The notes: a model not told the origin generated them from the letters alone. DNA of 63,701 bases from Oscillospiraceae bacterium (GCA_017460955.1 JAFTZY010000022.1:1-63701), one strand, 5' to 3'. Positions 25,017-34,320 are shown, counted from the first letter of the stretch. Numbers and translations: made by a program.

Positions 25017-28000
25017 ATGCTCAGGAAGATACGCGATCGGTTCATCAGCTGCATCACGGCTGCGGTCATGACAGCGGCACATATCAGCACGGTCATGCCG
25101 CTGCGTGCGGCGGATGCGCAGCAGGATCTGACCTACCGGAGCATTGAGCTGTACCCGAACGGCAAGCATGCAGAGCAGGTCGTGACCCTCGACGGGATGA
25201 TGCCGGAGGGGGCAAGAGCCAGGGCGGTCGATGTTTCGGAGGACTACGAAGGCGAGGCGGCCTATGATATCACCATAAAGGACGGATGGGAGGAATACCA
25301 GCCGGGAACGGAGCACCCGATCCTGGTGGAGATCACCGACCCTGTCATTACAGAGAACATCACGCTCTGGCATATCCACGATTTCGGAGCGCGGGAGCAG
25401 ATCTTTGACTATACCGTCGAGGAGGGCAGGGTCAGCTTCTATGCCACCGGGTTCTCGGTGTATGAGATCGTGAACGAGGAGGTTGACTTTAACGTGACCT
25501 GTGATGTTGTCCCGGTGACGGGCAGCACCTCGTCCTTTGAGACCTATACTGTGCAGGCAGCCGGCGAAGCGGAGATGTTTTCCTATCCGGTGGTGGAGAA
25601 AACGTATCCTGAAATGTATGGGACGGCGACGCAGATCACGGGCATAGATGATTTGAAGCTGAAAATTGCTGATGGTGAAGGCTTTTATATTAGAAGCAAC
25701 GCACATGGCTCTTATGCAAAAAATAGCCAATGCGTTATATCAGGCGCGAGAACAGGTATTTCCGTTACGACAAAATACACCGATGCAAATGTCAGCAAGA
25801 ATATGTATGATGCATATAATGCAGGCGCCCAAAAATATTATTTTGAGGAAGTGGATGCTTCACAGAATCAGTACTATATTTATACCTATGATGATGAGAA
25901 TGAAATACAGTATGTGGGATGGAATGCAGTTGGATCAAATAACAATTTATATTTGACGAATGATAAAAATGCTACCACCTATCCTGCACATGTATGGAAG
26001 GTCAATATAGAAAATGGGCTGTTTTATTTTAAGGATAGCAATGCAAATCGATTTTGGACATCTAAGTATGACAACGATAATACAAGAGGTTTTGCCAATT
26101 ATACATCCAACAGCACCGGCGAAAAATTTTCGCTCTGGAGCTACACCCCGCCTGACCTCTCAACAGACCCCTACGAGCTCGACGGAAACATCTACGGTCT
26201 TGTGAATTTCCAGTCTGCAACAAAGGGAAGCGCTCTTCTTGCGGGAAATTATAACAATTCAGGAAATACGCTGGGAAACAATCAGTACTTGACACCCGAT
26301 AGTGGGACCCCGACCGTGTATACCTCCTCCTACGGTATCACCGGCTGGAAATTTGAATGGGTCGGCGGGACCAGGTATAGGATCAGTGCAATCGCGGATG
26401 ACGGTGCATCATGGAAATACCTGAAGCTGGACTCCACCGGTCTATCGCTGACTGCGGATGCTTCGGAAGCGACTGAGCTGACTGTAGTTCCGGGCGCCAA
26501 CAACAGGATCAGGCTGACAGCGGATGGACGCGCTGTGAATAGAAACGGTGATACCAGCTTTAATGCGGCAACAAGCAACCCAAATGATAAACAATACTTC
26601 GACCTTGTGGACGTTTCAGGCGTGACGAATGACGGTCTGTCCCTGAACGGCTCCACCTTCGGCTTGGTCAGCAAACAGAGCGCCACGATCGGAAACGCAA
26701 TGATGGCCTCAGCGTATTCAGCTACGCATCTTGATAATCAGGTCGTAACTGCGGGCGATGCATGCTATGTTTTCCCCGGAGGGATCTCCACCTGGACGTT
26801 CCACAATATTGATACGAATCGCTATACGATCTCCAATGGCTCTCAGTATCTGAAGCTTGATAGAGGTGGACTGTATGTTTCTGACACTCCGTATATTTTG
26901 ACGGTAGTAGCGGGCGAAGGCGATAATGCAGGAAAAATCAGGATCCTCAATACATCGGATAAGTGCCTGATTCGGAAAAACGGCAATACATCTTTTTATT
27001 CTAATACTGATTTTGCAAGTGTCTCTGCTGACAAATGGTTCGACCTTGTCACTGTCCCCGAGGCGCCCGCATCCGATCCGCTCGGCCTTGACGGCAACAC
27101 CTATGGGATCATGAACCGGAACAATGCATTAGGTTACGCGATGATGGCAGAAGCGGAAACGGCAGCAGCTCTTCGCAATCAAAATGCAACATTCGATAGC
27201 GACGCCTTGCAGTACAAATCGTTCGGTGCGATCAGCGGATGGACATTTCACTGGCAGGGGTATGCCAACTATACACTTTCTGCAACCGCAGCTGACGGAA
27301 CAGAAAGGTGGATAAAGTTTGATTCTACAGGCATCTCATTAGTCGATGCCAGTGAAGCAACACCGATCACAGTTGAGGTCAATACCGGTAATTTCCCAGG
27401 CAGGATCAGGATCATTCCGTATTTGGACAATAATATCAGCTCACTCCAAAGAGCTAATGCGAATTTTGGAAGGAATATAAATTCAAATTACGCAACAGGA
27501 GGACAGTATTGGCACGACCTCGTGACCTTTACGCTCGATGACCCCTACAGCCTTGACGGCAAGAGCTACGGGCTGATCTACAGCACCGGCGGCTCCATCG
27601 GCTATGCCCTCGAAGCGGAAGCGTCCTCCTATTTTGCAGAGCTCGACAGCATCGTGACCCGTGATGCAAGCGCGATCAAGACCTATTATGTCAGCCAGGA
27701 AAGCGACATCACGCTTTGGTCCTTTGAAAAGACGCAGGAGGACAGATACCGCCTGAAAGCGCCCTCCGGTCAGTACCTTACGTTCGCCGGCGATGCTCTC
27801 GCGCTTGTGGATACTGCGGACAGCGCCGCCGATTTCCGGATCCTGCCGCAGTCCGACGGCAGCATCTATGTTGCCTGTGCATCAGGCTACCTTGCCTTTG
27901 ACGGGACCGGATTCTCCGTGGCGGGCGCACCGTCCAAACTGCATTTCGTCAAAAAGACGGACGTGACCGGCTCGGACTCCATCACCTACACGGCGGACAG

Positions 28001-31000
28001 GATCAGTGTTTCCGACGGTGAGAAGGCGAAGGACGGCGAGCAGGTGATCGTCTATACCCGTATATGGGATGATGCGAACAAGCGGTATGAATTCTTTGCG
28101 ATCGACCATGACGGCTCGCTCAAGGAGGTCTATGCCTACGGCGATAAGATCATGTGGCTGGGCGATGCCGTTCAGACGCTCTGGTGGAAGCTCACGGTCT
28201 ATGAGAATGCGGACGGCTCCGAGACCGGCTATTATGAGCTGCAAAATACCTACTCCGGCAAATACCTTGCGCCCCAGATCTCCGGCAGCCAGACGCTGTC
28301 CGATACGAAGATCGGCATCCAGCTCCCCGGACGCTCCTACGAGAAGGTCGCCGCTACCGATGAGACGACCGGTGAGACAACGTACACCTACAATTACGGA
28401 GAATACTACTCGGCAGTCATTGCATGGGATAAGCGGTATTACGACTATGCAAGCCTCGATGCCGTCGTGACCGACCAGACGACAAAGACGGGCGAGATCC
28501 GGGCAGCAAGCTATGCCGCAGCCGATACGTTCTATTTCGCCGTGCCCGATGACGTGTTTGCCAACGAACAGGAGGCCACCCTTCATCCGGTCAAGACGAT
28601 CGACAATACCGAATACGGCATTTCGATGAAAATGATCGATTTTGGTGATGACAGTCTGTCAACCGCGGCAGGCAGTGATGTCACCAAGTACTATTTCGGC
28701 GGCGACTCCGGCAACACCACCGGGCTGTTGTCCACACGCCTTGATGCAGACGGCCATCCGATCGTAGTAAAGACAAGTGATGCGGGAAAAGATTTCGGTG
28801 ATGCGTTTAATGATGCAGTCGGGGTAAATCATCTGTTCATCAATAGCATCCACGAATCCAGCGGCTATTTTGAGTTTGACAGTACGCAGAACTATGCCAC
28901 CCTGCTGCAGGCGGATGGGACGGTCGGCAATGAGTTTACGGTGTACAGAGAACTTGGTACACATGACTCCTCGACAAAGAACTCCCTGCGTCACGGGCAG
29001 TTCTTCCCCTACAATACGATCGAGCCCGGTGTATTTGATGACGATCCCGCTAAGGATAATGACGGCCTCAATCTATACACATTCGATGCCACAACGGCGA
29101 ATGATACAACCGTTGCGAAGGGCCAGCTGTCGGACGATGACCCCCGTAAATATGAAAAGCTGTATAAGATCCAGGATCCCGACTACTATTTCGGGATGGA
29201 GATGGAAGCGGAGTTTGTCCAGACCCCGAGCGGACTGGACGCCTGGGGACATGACATCATCTTTGAGTTCACCGGAGACGATGACTTCTGGCTCTATGTT
29301 GACGGCGAGCTTGAGATCGACCTGGGCGGTATCCACTCCGCCGAAGCGTGCAATGTCAATTTCCGTACCGGCAAGGTCGTTGTGAACGGCCAGGCGACAA
29401 CGCTCAAGCAGATATTTACCGAGCATTACAAAACCTACCCCTACACGGAAGAGGAAGCCAAAGCCAAGATCCTGAGAGTGGACTGCGATGCTGACCGGAA
29501 TATCACACTGGCTGAGTTTGAGGCGTGGTACCATACAGAATACGAAGATGCCAGAACTGCCTATGTGACCGACAACCCTGACGCAGAGGAAGCGGAGATC
29601 ACGGCCTATCTGACGAAGAACCTTGCAAACAGAAAGGTCACATATGACGAATTCAAGGAACACTATCCCGATCAAGTGGCCTATGACACCCTGCTTGCAG
29701 GGTATCTCGCACAAAATCACGATGATGAGGCGACCGAATTCTATATCAGCAGTATCTTCGAGCCGAACGGGGAGACCGGCGATAATGCCGGCTATGTATT
29801 CAAGGACTATACCACGCACCATATGAAGATCTATTATATGGAGCGCGGTGCAGGGGCCTCCAATCTGCATATGCGGTTCAACCTCTCCGCTGTCACACCG
29901 GGAAATGTCTTGTTTGCAAAGCAGCTCTCCGGTGTCAGCGCCAAGGATGACATGGATTACAGCATGGTGCAGTATCCGTTTCAGATCTTCTGGAAATTTT
30001 CCGATGATGCAAATGAACCGTGGCGTTCTCTTACCAACAAGGATGATGAAAATCATCTGACCGTAAAATATCAGAATTCCACACAGACGGTCCGGTTTGC
30101 CGAGAAATACACCCCGGCTGTGGAGGCGGCCAAGCCCGTCGGAGAGCGGCACATCTATGACAATGTGTTCTTCCTGGTGCCGGGACGAAGCATTGAGATC
30201 AGCTTCCCCGATAACGCCATGTACTATCAGATCATCGAATGCGCTGTCAATACGGACATCTATGACACGGTATCGGCAATGGGCGGTGACGGGAACGAAA
30301 TACAGCTGATAGAAAATGTAGTGAGCGGCAATATCAAGGACCTGATCGCAGAAGCAACACAGGTCAAGGAGCAGCCCACGATCGCGTTTGATAATCAGGT
30401 CAGACCGGGCGGTGTGCGGTCTCTGAACATTACCAAGATCCTCTACAACGAAGAGGATGACGGTACCAAGCAGTCCGGGCATCGTCTGAGTCATGCGCAG
30501 GATCCGACGACCTTCAGCTACAGACTCTATCTTTCCAACGGCGTCAGTGCCGAGATGCAGCTTGCGAATCTGCAGCGGTACTATGTGCTCGATGAGGATA
30601 ACTATCTGTGTACATGGGATTCCGATACGCAGGAATTTGTCCGCTACACACCGCAGACGCAGGAGGCCGCAGCGCTCAGCGAGGAGGAGAAGCACAAGGT
30701 CACGTTCCACACCTCCCAATACGGCGCGATCTCCAATATCCCCGCAGGATATACGGTCAAGGTGCCCGGCCTGGTCGCAGGTACGAGATTCATGATCGAG
30801 GAGCGGGACAACGAGATCCCCGTGGGCTACGGATTGATGGATTATGAGTGCGGAACGGAGCTGATCGATGGTGTCACAGCGCAGGCGTCCTATCTTGCCG
30901 ATGACCCTGACAATCCAAATACGGGAACGATCCTCACCACGAGCGATGCACATGCGATCATCAACAACCAGCGCGGCTTTGGCATCCGGGCCGACAAGGT

Positions 31001-33032
31001 CTGGTCCGACACCGATTTTGCAAGCGGACACGGGACGATCTATACCGCGGTGTATGTTGGCGACAGCCTGACACCGCTTCCCGGTTCCGTAAAAAGCATT
31101 GAAACGGATGAGACCGCCGTGCAGTATTTCTACCATTCGCTGGAGCCCGGCAGAACGCTTTCCGACTATCGGATCTGTGAAGTCCTGCTGACCGATCCGG
31201 TCAAAAACAGCGACGGGAGTATCAGCTATTCTTCTATTACGAAGCTTGAAAACGAGTCCCTGCTCGTCAGTCATCCCGTGACGGATCACAACGGCACGGA
31301 GACGGCCGATGACTACATGGTCAGCTATATGCTCGGGCCCCCTGAAAAGTCCATCCCCTCGCTGGATTATGAGAACGCCCGCACCGATACGATCAAGAAT
31401 ACCCGGAAGGGCGGCCTTGCGATCAACCTGCATGTGTGGAACACGACAAGCGGGCCGGATACGCCGCTTGCGGACGGGACCTTCCGTCTGACGCGCACAC
31501 GCGGCGGTGCAGAATCCGCAGTCGGGACGTATATCTCCGATGCGGACGGCTCCGTGACGGTCCTGTACCATTTTGAAGCCGGGGATGTGTATAAGCTCGA
31601 GGAAACGATCTCTCCGAGGGGCTACCTTGGCCTGACCGAGCCGATCTATTTTACGATCACCAAAACGGGCGACGTGTACAGTCTTGTCTCGTGGAAGAAT
31701 GAGAACGATTCTGACATGCCAAAGCTCGATCCGGAAACGGGCGAGCCGATCCTGAGGACCGATCCGAATACCGGGGCCCCGATCCCAAAGATCGATCCGG
31801 CAACGAATGAGCCGGTCCTGAAACTGGATCCGGCAACGGGCGAGCCGATCCCGGAGACAGACCCGGTCACGGGGGAACCGATCACCGATCCTGAGGGGAA
31901 TATAGTCTACCAGATCGAATATGAGACCGTGCCCGAGAGCGATCTGGAGCCGACGGACGGCAAGTACTGGGCGGAATACAATCTTACCTCGGGGATCATG
32001 GTCGCCACGATCGATGTGTACAACAAGCCGTTTACCCTGCAGGTCGTCAAGGCGGACAGTGAGAACACCGACCAGGGTCTGGGCGGTGCGCATTTTGAGC
32101 TGTACAAGAGCGTCATGAGCAGTATCGCAGGCCAGATCAAGGACTTCCGTCCCCTGACCGGATATGAGGATCTCATCACGGATGCAAACGGCGTCATTCC
32201 CGGGATCGACCAGACCCTGCTGCCCCGGACGTACTATCTGACGGAGACCCAGGCGCCTCCCGGCTATGAGGGACTCAGCGAGGATATCGTCTTTGAGATC
32301 AGGGATAACGGCGAGATCTCCTGCGATGAAAGATTCCTTGCCCGCAGGGAAGAGACCGTTGGCGGCACGCTCCATGTGACATTTACGATCAGCATCCCCA
32401 ATGTCCGCTCGGCACGGGCCTATTACTTTGACATCGAAAAGCTCATCCTCATTGACCGCTATGTCCATGACGAAGATACGGAGCAGAAGTTCCTGTTCAA
32501 GGTGGAGCGCTTTGCAGATGAGGACGCCTACAACGCAGAAACGGTTGCCGGCACGTTTTATGTGACCATGAACTGCGACCGGGATCTGACGGCGACGGGC
32601 TACCCCTATGCGCTCAGCGCAGACACCGGGCACAACTATAACGAATCACGCGGCGAGGTGACGATCACCTATGACACGGACCGGCAGTACACCTTCCCCG
32701 CCGGGATCTGGCAGGGCAGACAGACCGTCATGGTCAGCGAAGGCGGGATCTACCGTGTTTCGGAGGTCTCTGACTGGTCATCCACGGACTACGATCCCTG
32801 GGAGGGTGCCAATATCTATACCGGCTGCGGCAGTGCCATCCGGCAGGGCCAGACCGACGGCTATGTGGTGTTCAATGTGGAAAGTGTGAAGGCTGACAGG
32901 TTTGAGAATGAGACAGCACAGATCGACGGAGCCACGGTCGGACGACCCACAGCAAGCTTTACCAACACCGAGACCGAATACGCATACCTCAGCTCCCAGG
33001 CTTACGCTGAGAATGCGATCACCAGGAAATAA
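25017..33032 (+). CDS. Giant multidomain surface adhesin, 2671 residues (locus B)
   Basis: A secreted protein with a signal peptide (about 1-31). After an N-terminal beta domain and an AT-rich insert (about 205-372) come four related modules of about 140-150 residues, starting near 382, 542, 690 and 843. Each opens with LDGxxYGL or a variant, and the first three end with a DLV strand. A beta domain at about 995-1180 leads to a PA14-like 'fibro-slime' domain (about 1195-1625) with FTGDDDFWLYVDG and ERGAGASNLHMRFNL. An EF-hand-like loop lies inside it at 1489-1500. Cna-B-like modules follow near 1631, 1803, 1990 and 2134, then five 11-residue Pro-rich repeats (31722-31886) and a SpaA-type module (about 2338-2445). 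The last 200 residues are the YYFDIEKL module shared with the locus A adhesin. No LPXTG signal is present. Confidence 0.82.
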   Translation: MLRKIRDRFISCITAAVMTAAHISTVMPLRAADAQQDLTYRSIELYPNGKHAEQVVTLDGMMPEGARARAVDVSEDYEGEAAYDITIKDGWEEYQPGTEHPILVEITDPVITENITLWHIHDFGAREQIFDYTVEEGRVSFYATGFSVYEIVNEEVDFNVTCDVVPVTGSTSSFETYTVQAAGEAEMFSYPVVEKTYPEMYGTATQITGIDDLKLKIADGEGFYIRSNAHGSYAKNSQCVISGARTGISVTTKYTDANVSKNMYDAYNAGAQKYYFEEVDASQNQYYIYTYDDENEIQYVGWNAVGSNNNLYLTNDKNATTYPAHVWKVNIENGLFYFKDSNANRFWTSKYDNDNTRGFANYTSNSTGEKFSLWSYTPPDLSTDPYELDGNIYGLVNFQSATKGSALLAGNYNNSGNTLGNNQYLTPDSGTPTVYTSSYGITGWKFEWVGGTRYRISAIADDGASWKYLKLDSTGLSLTADASEATELTVVPGANNRIRLTADGRAVNRNGDTSFNAATSNPNDKQYFDLVDVSGVTNDGLSLNGSTFGLVSKQSATIGNAMMASAYSATHLDNQVVTAGDACYVFPGGISTWTFHNIDTNRYTISNGSQYLKLDRGGLYVSDTPYILTVVAGEGDNAGKIRILNTSDKCLIRKNGNTSFYSNTDFASVSADKWFDLVTVPEAPASDPLGLDGNTYGIMNRNNALGYAMMAEAETAAALRNQNATFDSDALQYKSFGAISGWTFHWQGYANYTLSATAADGTERWIKFDSTGISLVDASEATPITVEVNTGNFPGRIRIIPYLDNNISSLQRANANFGRNINSNYATGGQYWHDLVTFTLDDPYSLDGKSYGLIYSTGGSIGYALEAEASSYFAELDSIVTRDASAIKTYYVSQESDITLWSFEKTQEDRYRLKAPSGQYLTFAGDALALVDTADSAADFRILPQSDGSIYVACASGYLAFDGTGFSVAGAPSKLHFVKKTDVTGSDSITYTADRISVSDGEKAKDGEQVIVYTRIWDDANKRYEFFAIDHDGSLKEVYAYGDKIMWLGDAVQTLWWKLTVYENADGSETGYYELQNTYSGKYLAPQISGSQTLSDTKIGIQLPGRSYEKVAATDETTGETTYTYNYGEYYSAVIAWDKRYYDYASLDAVVTDQTTKTGEIRAASYAAADTFYFAVPDDVFANEQEATLHPVKTIDNTEYGISMKMIDFGDDSLSTAAGSDVTKYYFGGDSGNTTGLLSTRLDADGHPIVVKTSDAGKDFGDAFNDAVGVNHLFINSIHESSGYFEFDSTQNYATLLQADGTVGNEFTVYRELGTHDSSTKNSLRHGQFFPYNTIEPGVFDDDPAKDNDGLNLYTFDATTANDTTVAKGQLSDDDPRKYEKLYKIQDPDYYFGMEMEAEFVQTPSGLDAWGHDIIFEFTGDDDFWLYVDGELEIDLGGIHSAEACNVNFRTGKVVVNGQATTLKQIFTEHYKTYPYTEEEAKAKILRVDCDADRNITLAEFEAWYHTEYEDARTAYVTDNPDAEEAEITAYLTKNLANRKVTYDEFKEHYPDQVAYDTLLAGYLAQNHDDEATEFYISSIFEPNGETGDNAGYVFKDYTTHHMKIYYMERGAGASNLHMRFNLSAVTPGNVLFAKQLSGVSAKDDMDYSMVQYPFQIFWKFSDDANEPWRSLTNKDDENHLTVKYQNSTQTVRFAEKYTPAVEAAKPVGERHIYDNVFFLVPGRSIEISFPDNAMYYQIIECAVNTDIYDTVSAMGGDGNEIQLIENVVSGNIKDLIAEATQVKEQPTIAFDNQVRPGGVRSLNITKILYNEEDDGTKQSGHRLSHAQDPTTFSYRLYLSNGVSAEMQLANLQRYYVLDEDNYLCTWDSDTQEFVRYTPQTQEAAALSEEEKHKVTFHTSQYGAISNIPAGYTVKVPGLVAGTRFMIEERDNEIPVGYGLMDYECGTELIDGVTAQASYLADDPDNPNTGTILTTSDAHAIINNQRGFGIRADKVWSDTDFASGHGTIYTAVYVGDSLTPLPGSVKSIETDETAVQYFYHSLEPGRTLSDYRICEVLLTDPVKNSDGSISYSSITKLENESLLVSHPVTDHNGTETADDYMVSYMLGPPEKSIPSLDYENARTDTIKNTRKGGLAINLHVWNTTSGPDTPLADGTFRLTRTRGGAESAVGTYISDADGSVTVLYHFEAGDVYKLEETISPRGYLGLTEPIYFTITKTGDVYSLVSWKNENDSDMPKLDPETGEPILRTDPNTGAPIPKIDPATNEPVLKLDPATGEPIPETDPVTGEPITDPEGNIVYQIEYETVPESDLEPTDGKYWAEYNLTSGIMVATIDVYNKPFTLQVVKADSENTDQGLGGAHFELYKSVMSSIAGQIKDFRPLTGYEDLITDANGVIPGIDQTLLPRTYYLTETQAPPGYEGLSEDIVFEIRDNGEISCDERFLARREETVGGTLHVTFTISIPNVRSARAYYFDIEKLILIDRYVHDEDTEQKFLFKVERFADEDAYNAETVAGTFYVTMNCDRDLTATGYPYALSADTGHNYNESRGEVTITYDTDRQYTFPAGIWQGRQTVMVSEGGIYRVSEVSDWSSTDYDPWEGANIYTGCGSAIRQGQTDGYVVFNVESVKADRFENETAQIDGATVGRPTASFTNTETEYAYLSSQAYAENAITRK
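31722..31886 (+). repeat. Five tandem 33-base units (11-residue DPxTGEPI repeats)
   Basis: The locus B adhesin has five consecutive 11-residue units of the form KLDPxTGEPIx. The repeats lie between a Cna-B-like and a SpaA-like module and probably form a stiff, extended linker. In-frame tandem units can vary in number between strains. Confidence 0.85.
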
Positions 33033-33062
33033 GCCGGAATCCCGCAAAAGGAGGGGTGATGA

Positions 33063-33692
33063 ATGAAACGCAGACAAAAACGTACCATGCTCATCGGCGG
33101 TATCGCAGCAGCGCTGTTCATCACCGCTCTTGCCGTTCTGGCGGCATTGTATCTCAGCCGGCAGCGTGTGAATGTGTTCCGGCCGGCCACAGTCGATATC
33201 GAGGTCAAGGAAGGCACAAAGAAGGACGAGCAGCTGGAACGGACCATGGAGCTGGATGAGGAAACCGGGCGCGTGGAGAAGCCCGTCGAGATCTCCGACA
33301 CCCGTTCCCGTGCGCAGGAGGCGCTGCGTGTCTGCCTGGTACCGATGTGGTACGACAGCGAGGAGCGGGTCTGCGGCAGTCTGTTCCGTATCGGCACACC
33401 TGCCATGAACAGCGAGGAGACCGCACTGGTCTATACGGACGGCGACATAACGATCACACTCGGGCTGCACGAGGGCTGGAAGGAGAGCGGCTGGGAATAC
33501 CGCAGTGACGGCTGCTTCTATTATACCGGTGCGCTCCTGTCCGGGAAGCTCACGCCGCAGCTTCTGGACAGCGTGGTGCTGAACGATGACGCATACGCGC
33601 TGACGGAGGACTATACCCTGCGTATCGATGTCCTTGCCGATGCGATCCAGACAAGCGGGGATGCCCCGGCGACCCGGGGATGGACGGAATGA
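33063..33692 (+). CDS. Small membrane-tethered fibre-locus protein, locus B
   Basis: A 209-residue paralog of the 20404-21087 gene. It has a Lys/Arg-rich start, a hydrophobic segment (about 9-29), then NVFRPATVDIEV, similar to the post-signal start of TasA-like proteins. Conserved patches are CLVPMWYD followed by VCGS, and YALTEDYTLRIDV near the C-terminus. It lies 30 bases after the giant adhesin with AAAGGAGGGG before its ATG, and it closes locus B. A fixed adhesin-plus-small-protein pair at the end of both loci suggests a shared assembly step. The family is not recognised. Confidence 0.65.
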   Translation: MKRRQKRTMLIGGIAAALFITALAVLAALYLSRQRVNVFRPATVDIEVKEGTKKDEQLERTMELDEETGRVEKPVEISDTRSRAQEALRVCLVPMWYDSEERVCGSLFRIGTPAMNSEETALVYTDGDITITLGLHEGWKESGWEYRSDGCFYYTGALLSGKLTPQLLDSVVLNDDAYALTEDYTLRIDVLADAIQTSGDAPATRGWTE

Positions 33693-33737
33693 ACGGCAGC
33701 TGACATGGGCTGCACTGTGAAAACTCCGTAAAACCCA

Positions 33738-33766
33738 TTGACAACCCGCTGCATATGTTGTATAAT
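33738..33766 (+). promoter_or_regulatory. Consensus sigma-A promoter
   Basis: TTGACA (33738-33743), 17 bases, TATAAT (33761-33766): both boxes match the consensus. It drives the following flavin-type oxidoreductase gene about 50 bases downstream. Confidence 0.88.
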
Positions 33767-33816
33767 AATACTATAGTGTGCCGCACGCAGCTGCGGCAGG
33801 AAAGGAGCCATGGTAT

Positions 33817-34212
33817 ATGGAACGGATTCTGGAATTTCTGAAGGAGGCCGGGGTGTTCTATCTGGCCACTGCCGACGGGGAGCAGCCGAAGCTGCGTCCG
33901 CTCGGGCTCTGCTTTGAAAAGGACGGGAAGCTTTGCTTTGGCGTGGGCGATTTCAAGGAAGTGTACCGCCAGCTGCGTGCCAATCCGAAAACCGAGATCG
34001 TTGCCTGCCGTCCCGACGGCCATTGGCTGCGGTATACGGGCAGCACCGTTTTCGAGACCGACCCCGCCTATGAGGCAGCGGCACTCGAGATCATGCCCGA
34101 TCTGAAGAACGTGTACAACGAGCAGACCGGCAACACGCTCTGCGTGTTCCATCTTGAAGAGGCAAGCGCCGTCATCATTCCGATGATGGGCGAGGGCGAG
34201 CGTATTTTATAA
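33817..34212 (+). CDS. Pyridoxamine 5'-phosphate oxidase-family (flavin-binding) protein
   Basis: A 131-residue cytosolic protein of the PPOX-like split beta-barrel family. Family members bind FMN or F420 and act in redox or reductase reactions; the substrate cannot be predicted. The characteristic start is FYLATADGEQPKLRPLG, where the Arg-Pro after a beta strand is typical, followed by DFKEVYRQL and a CRPDGHWLR strand. The ATG at 33817 is chosen because AAAGGAG lies nine bases upstream. It has its own consensus promoter and a terminator after it, so it is a single-gene unit. Confidence 0.8.
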   Translation: MERILEFLKEAGVFYLATADGEQPKLRPLGLCFEKDGKLCFGVGDFKEVYRQLRANPKTEIVACRPDGHWLRYTGSTVFETDPAYEAAALEIMPDLKNVYNEQTGNTLCVFHLEEASAVIIPMMGEGERIL

Positions 34213-34250
34213 ATCCTGCGGCCGCCGTTCCCGATGGGGAATGACGGCCC

Positions 34251-34283
34251 GCCAGCGGCATTTTTTATGCTGCTGGCTTTTTG
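34251..34283 (+). terminator. Intrinsic terminator after the PPOX gene
   Basis: GCCAGCGGCAT pairs with ATGCTGCTGGC (one G-T pair) around a T-rich loop, followed by five Ts. Confidence 0.75.
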
Positions 34284-34320
34284 TTTGCGCGGGGGTGCAT
34301 GTTTTTTTTCAGATTACCCC

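Noticed and set aside
29073-32633. Open frame of 1186 codons opposite the locus B adhesin
   Set aside because: Low-information Ile/Arg/Gly-rich translation, no start signal, and directly opposite recognised PA14 and SpaA-type domains.
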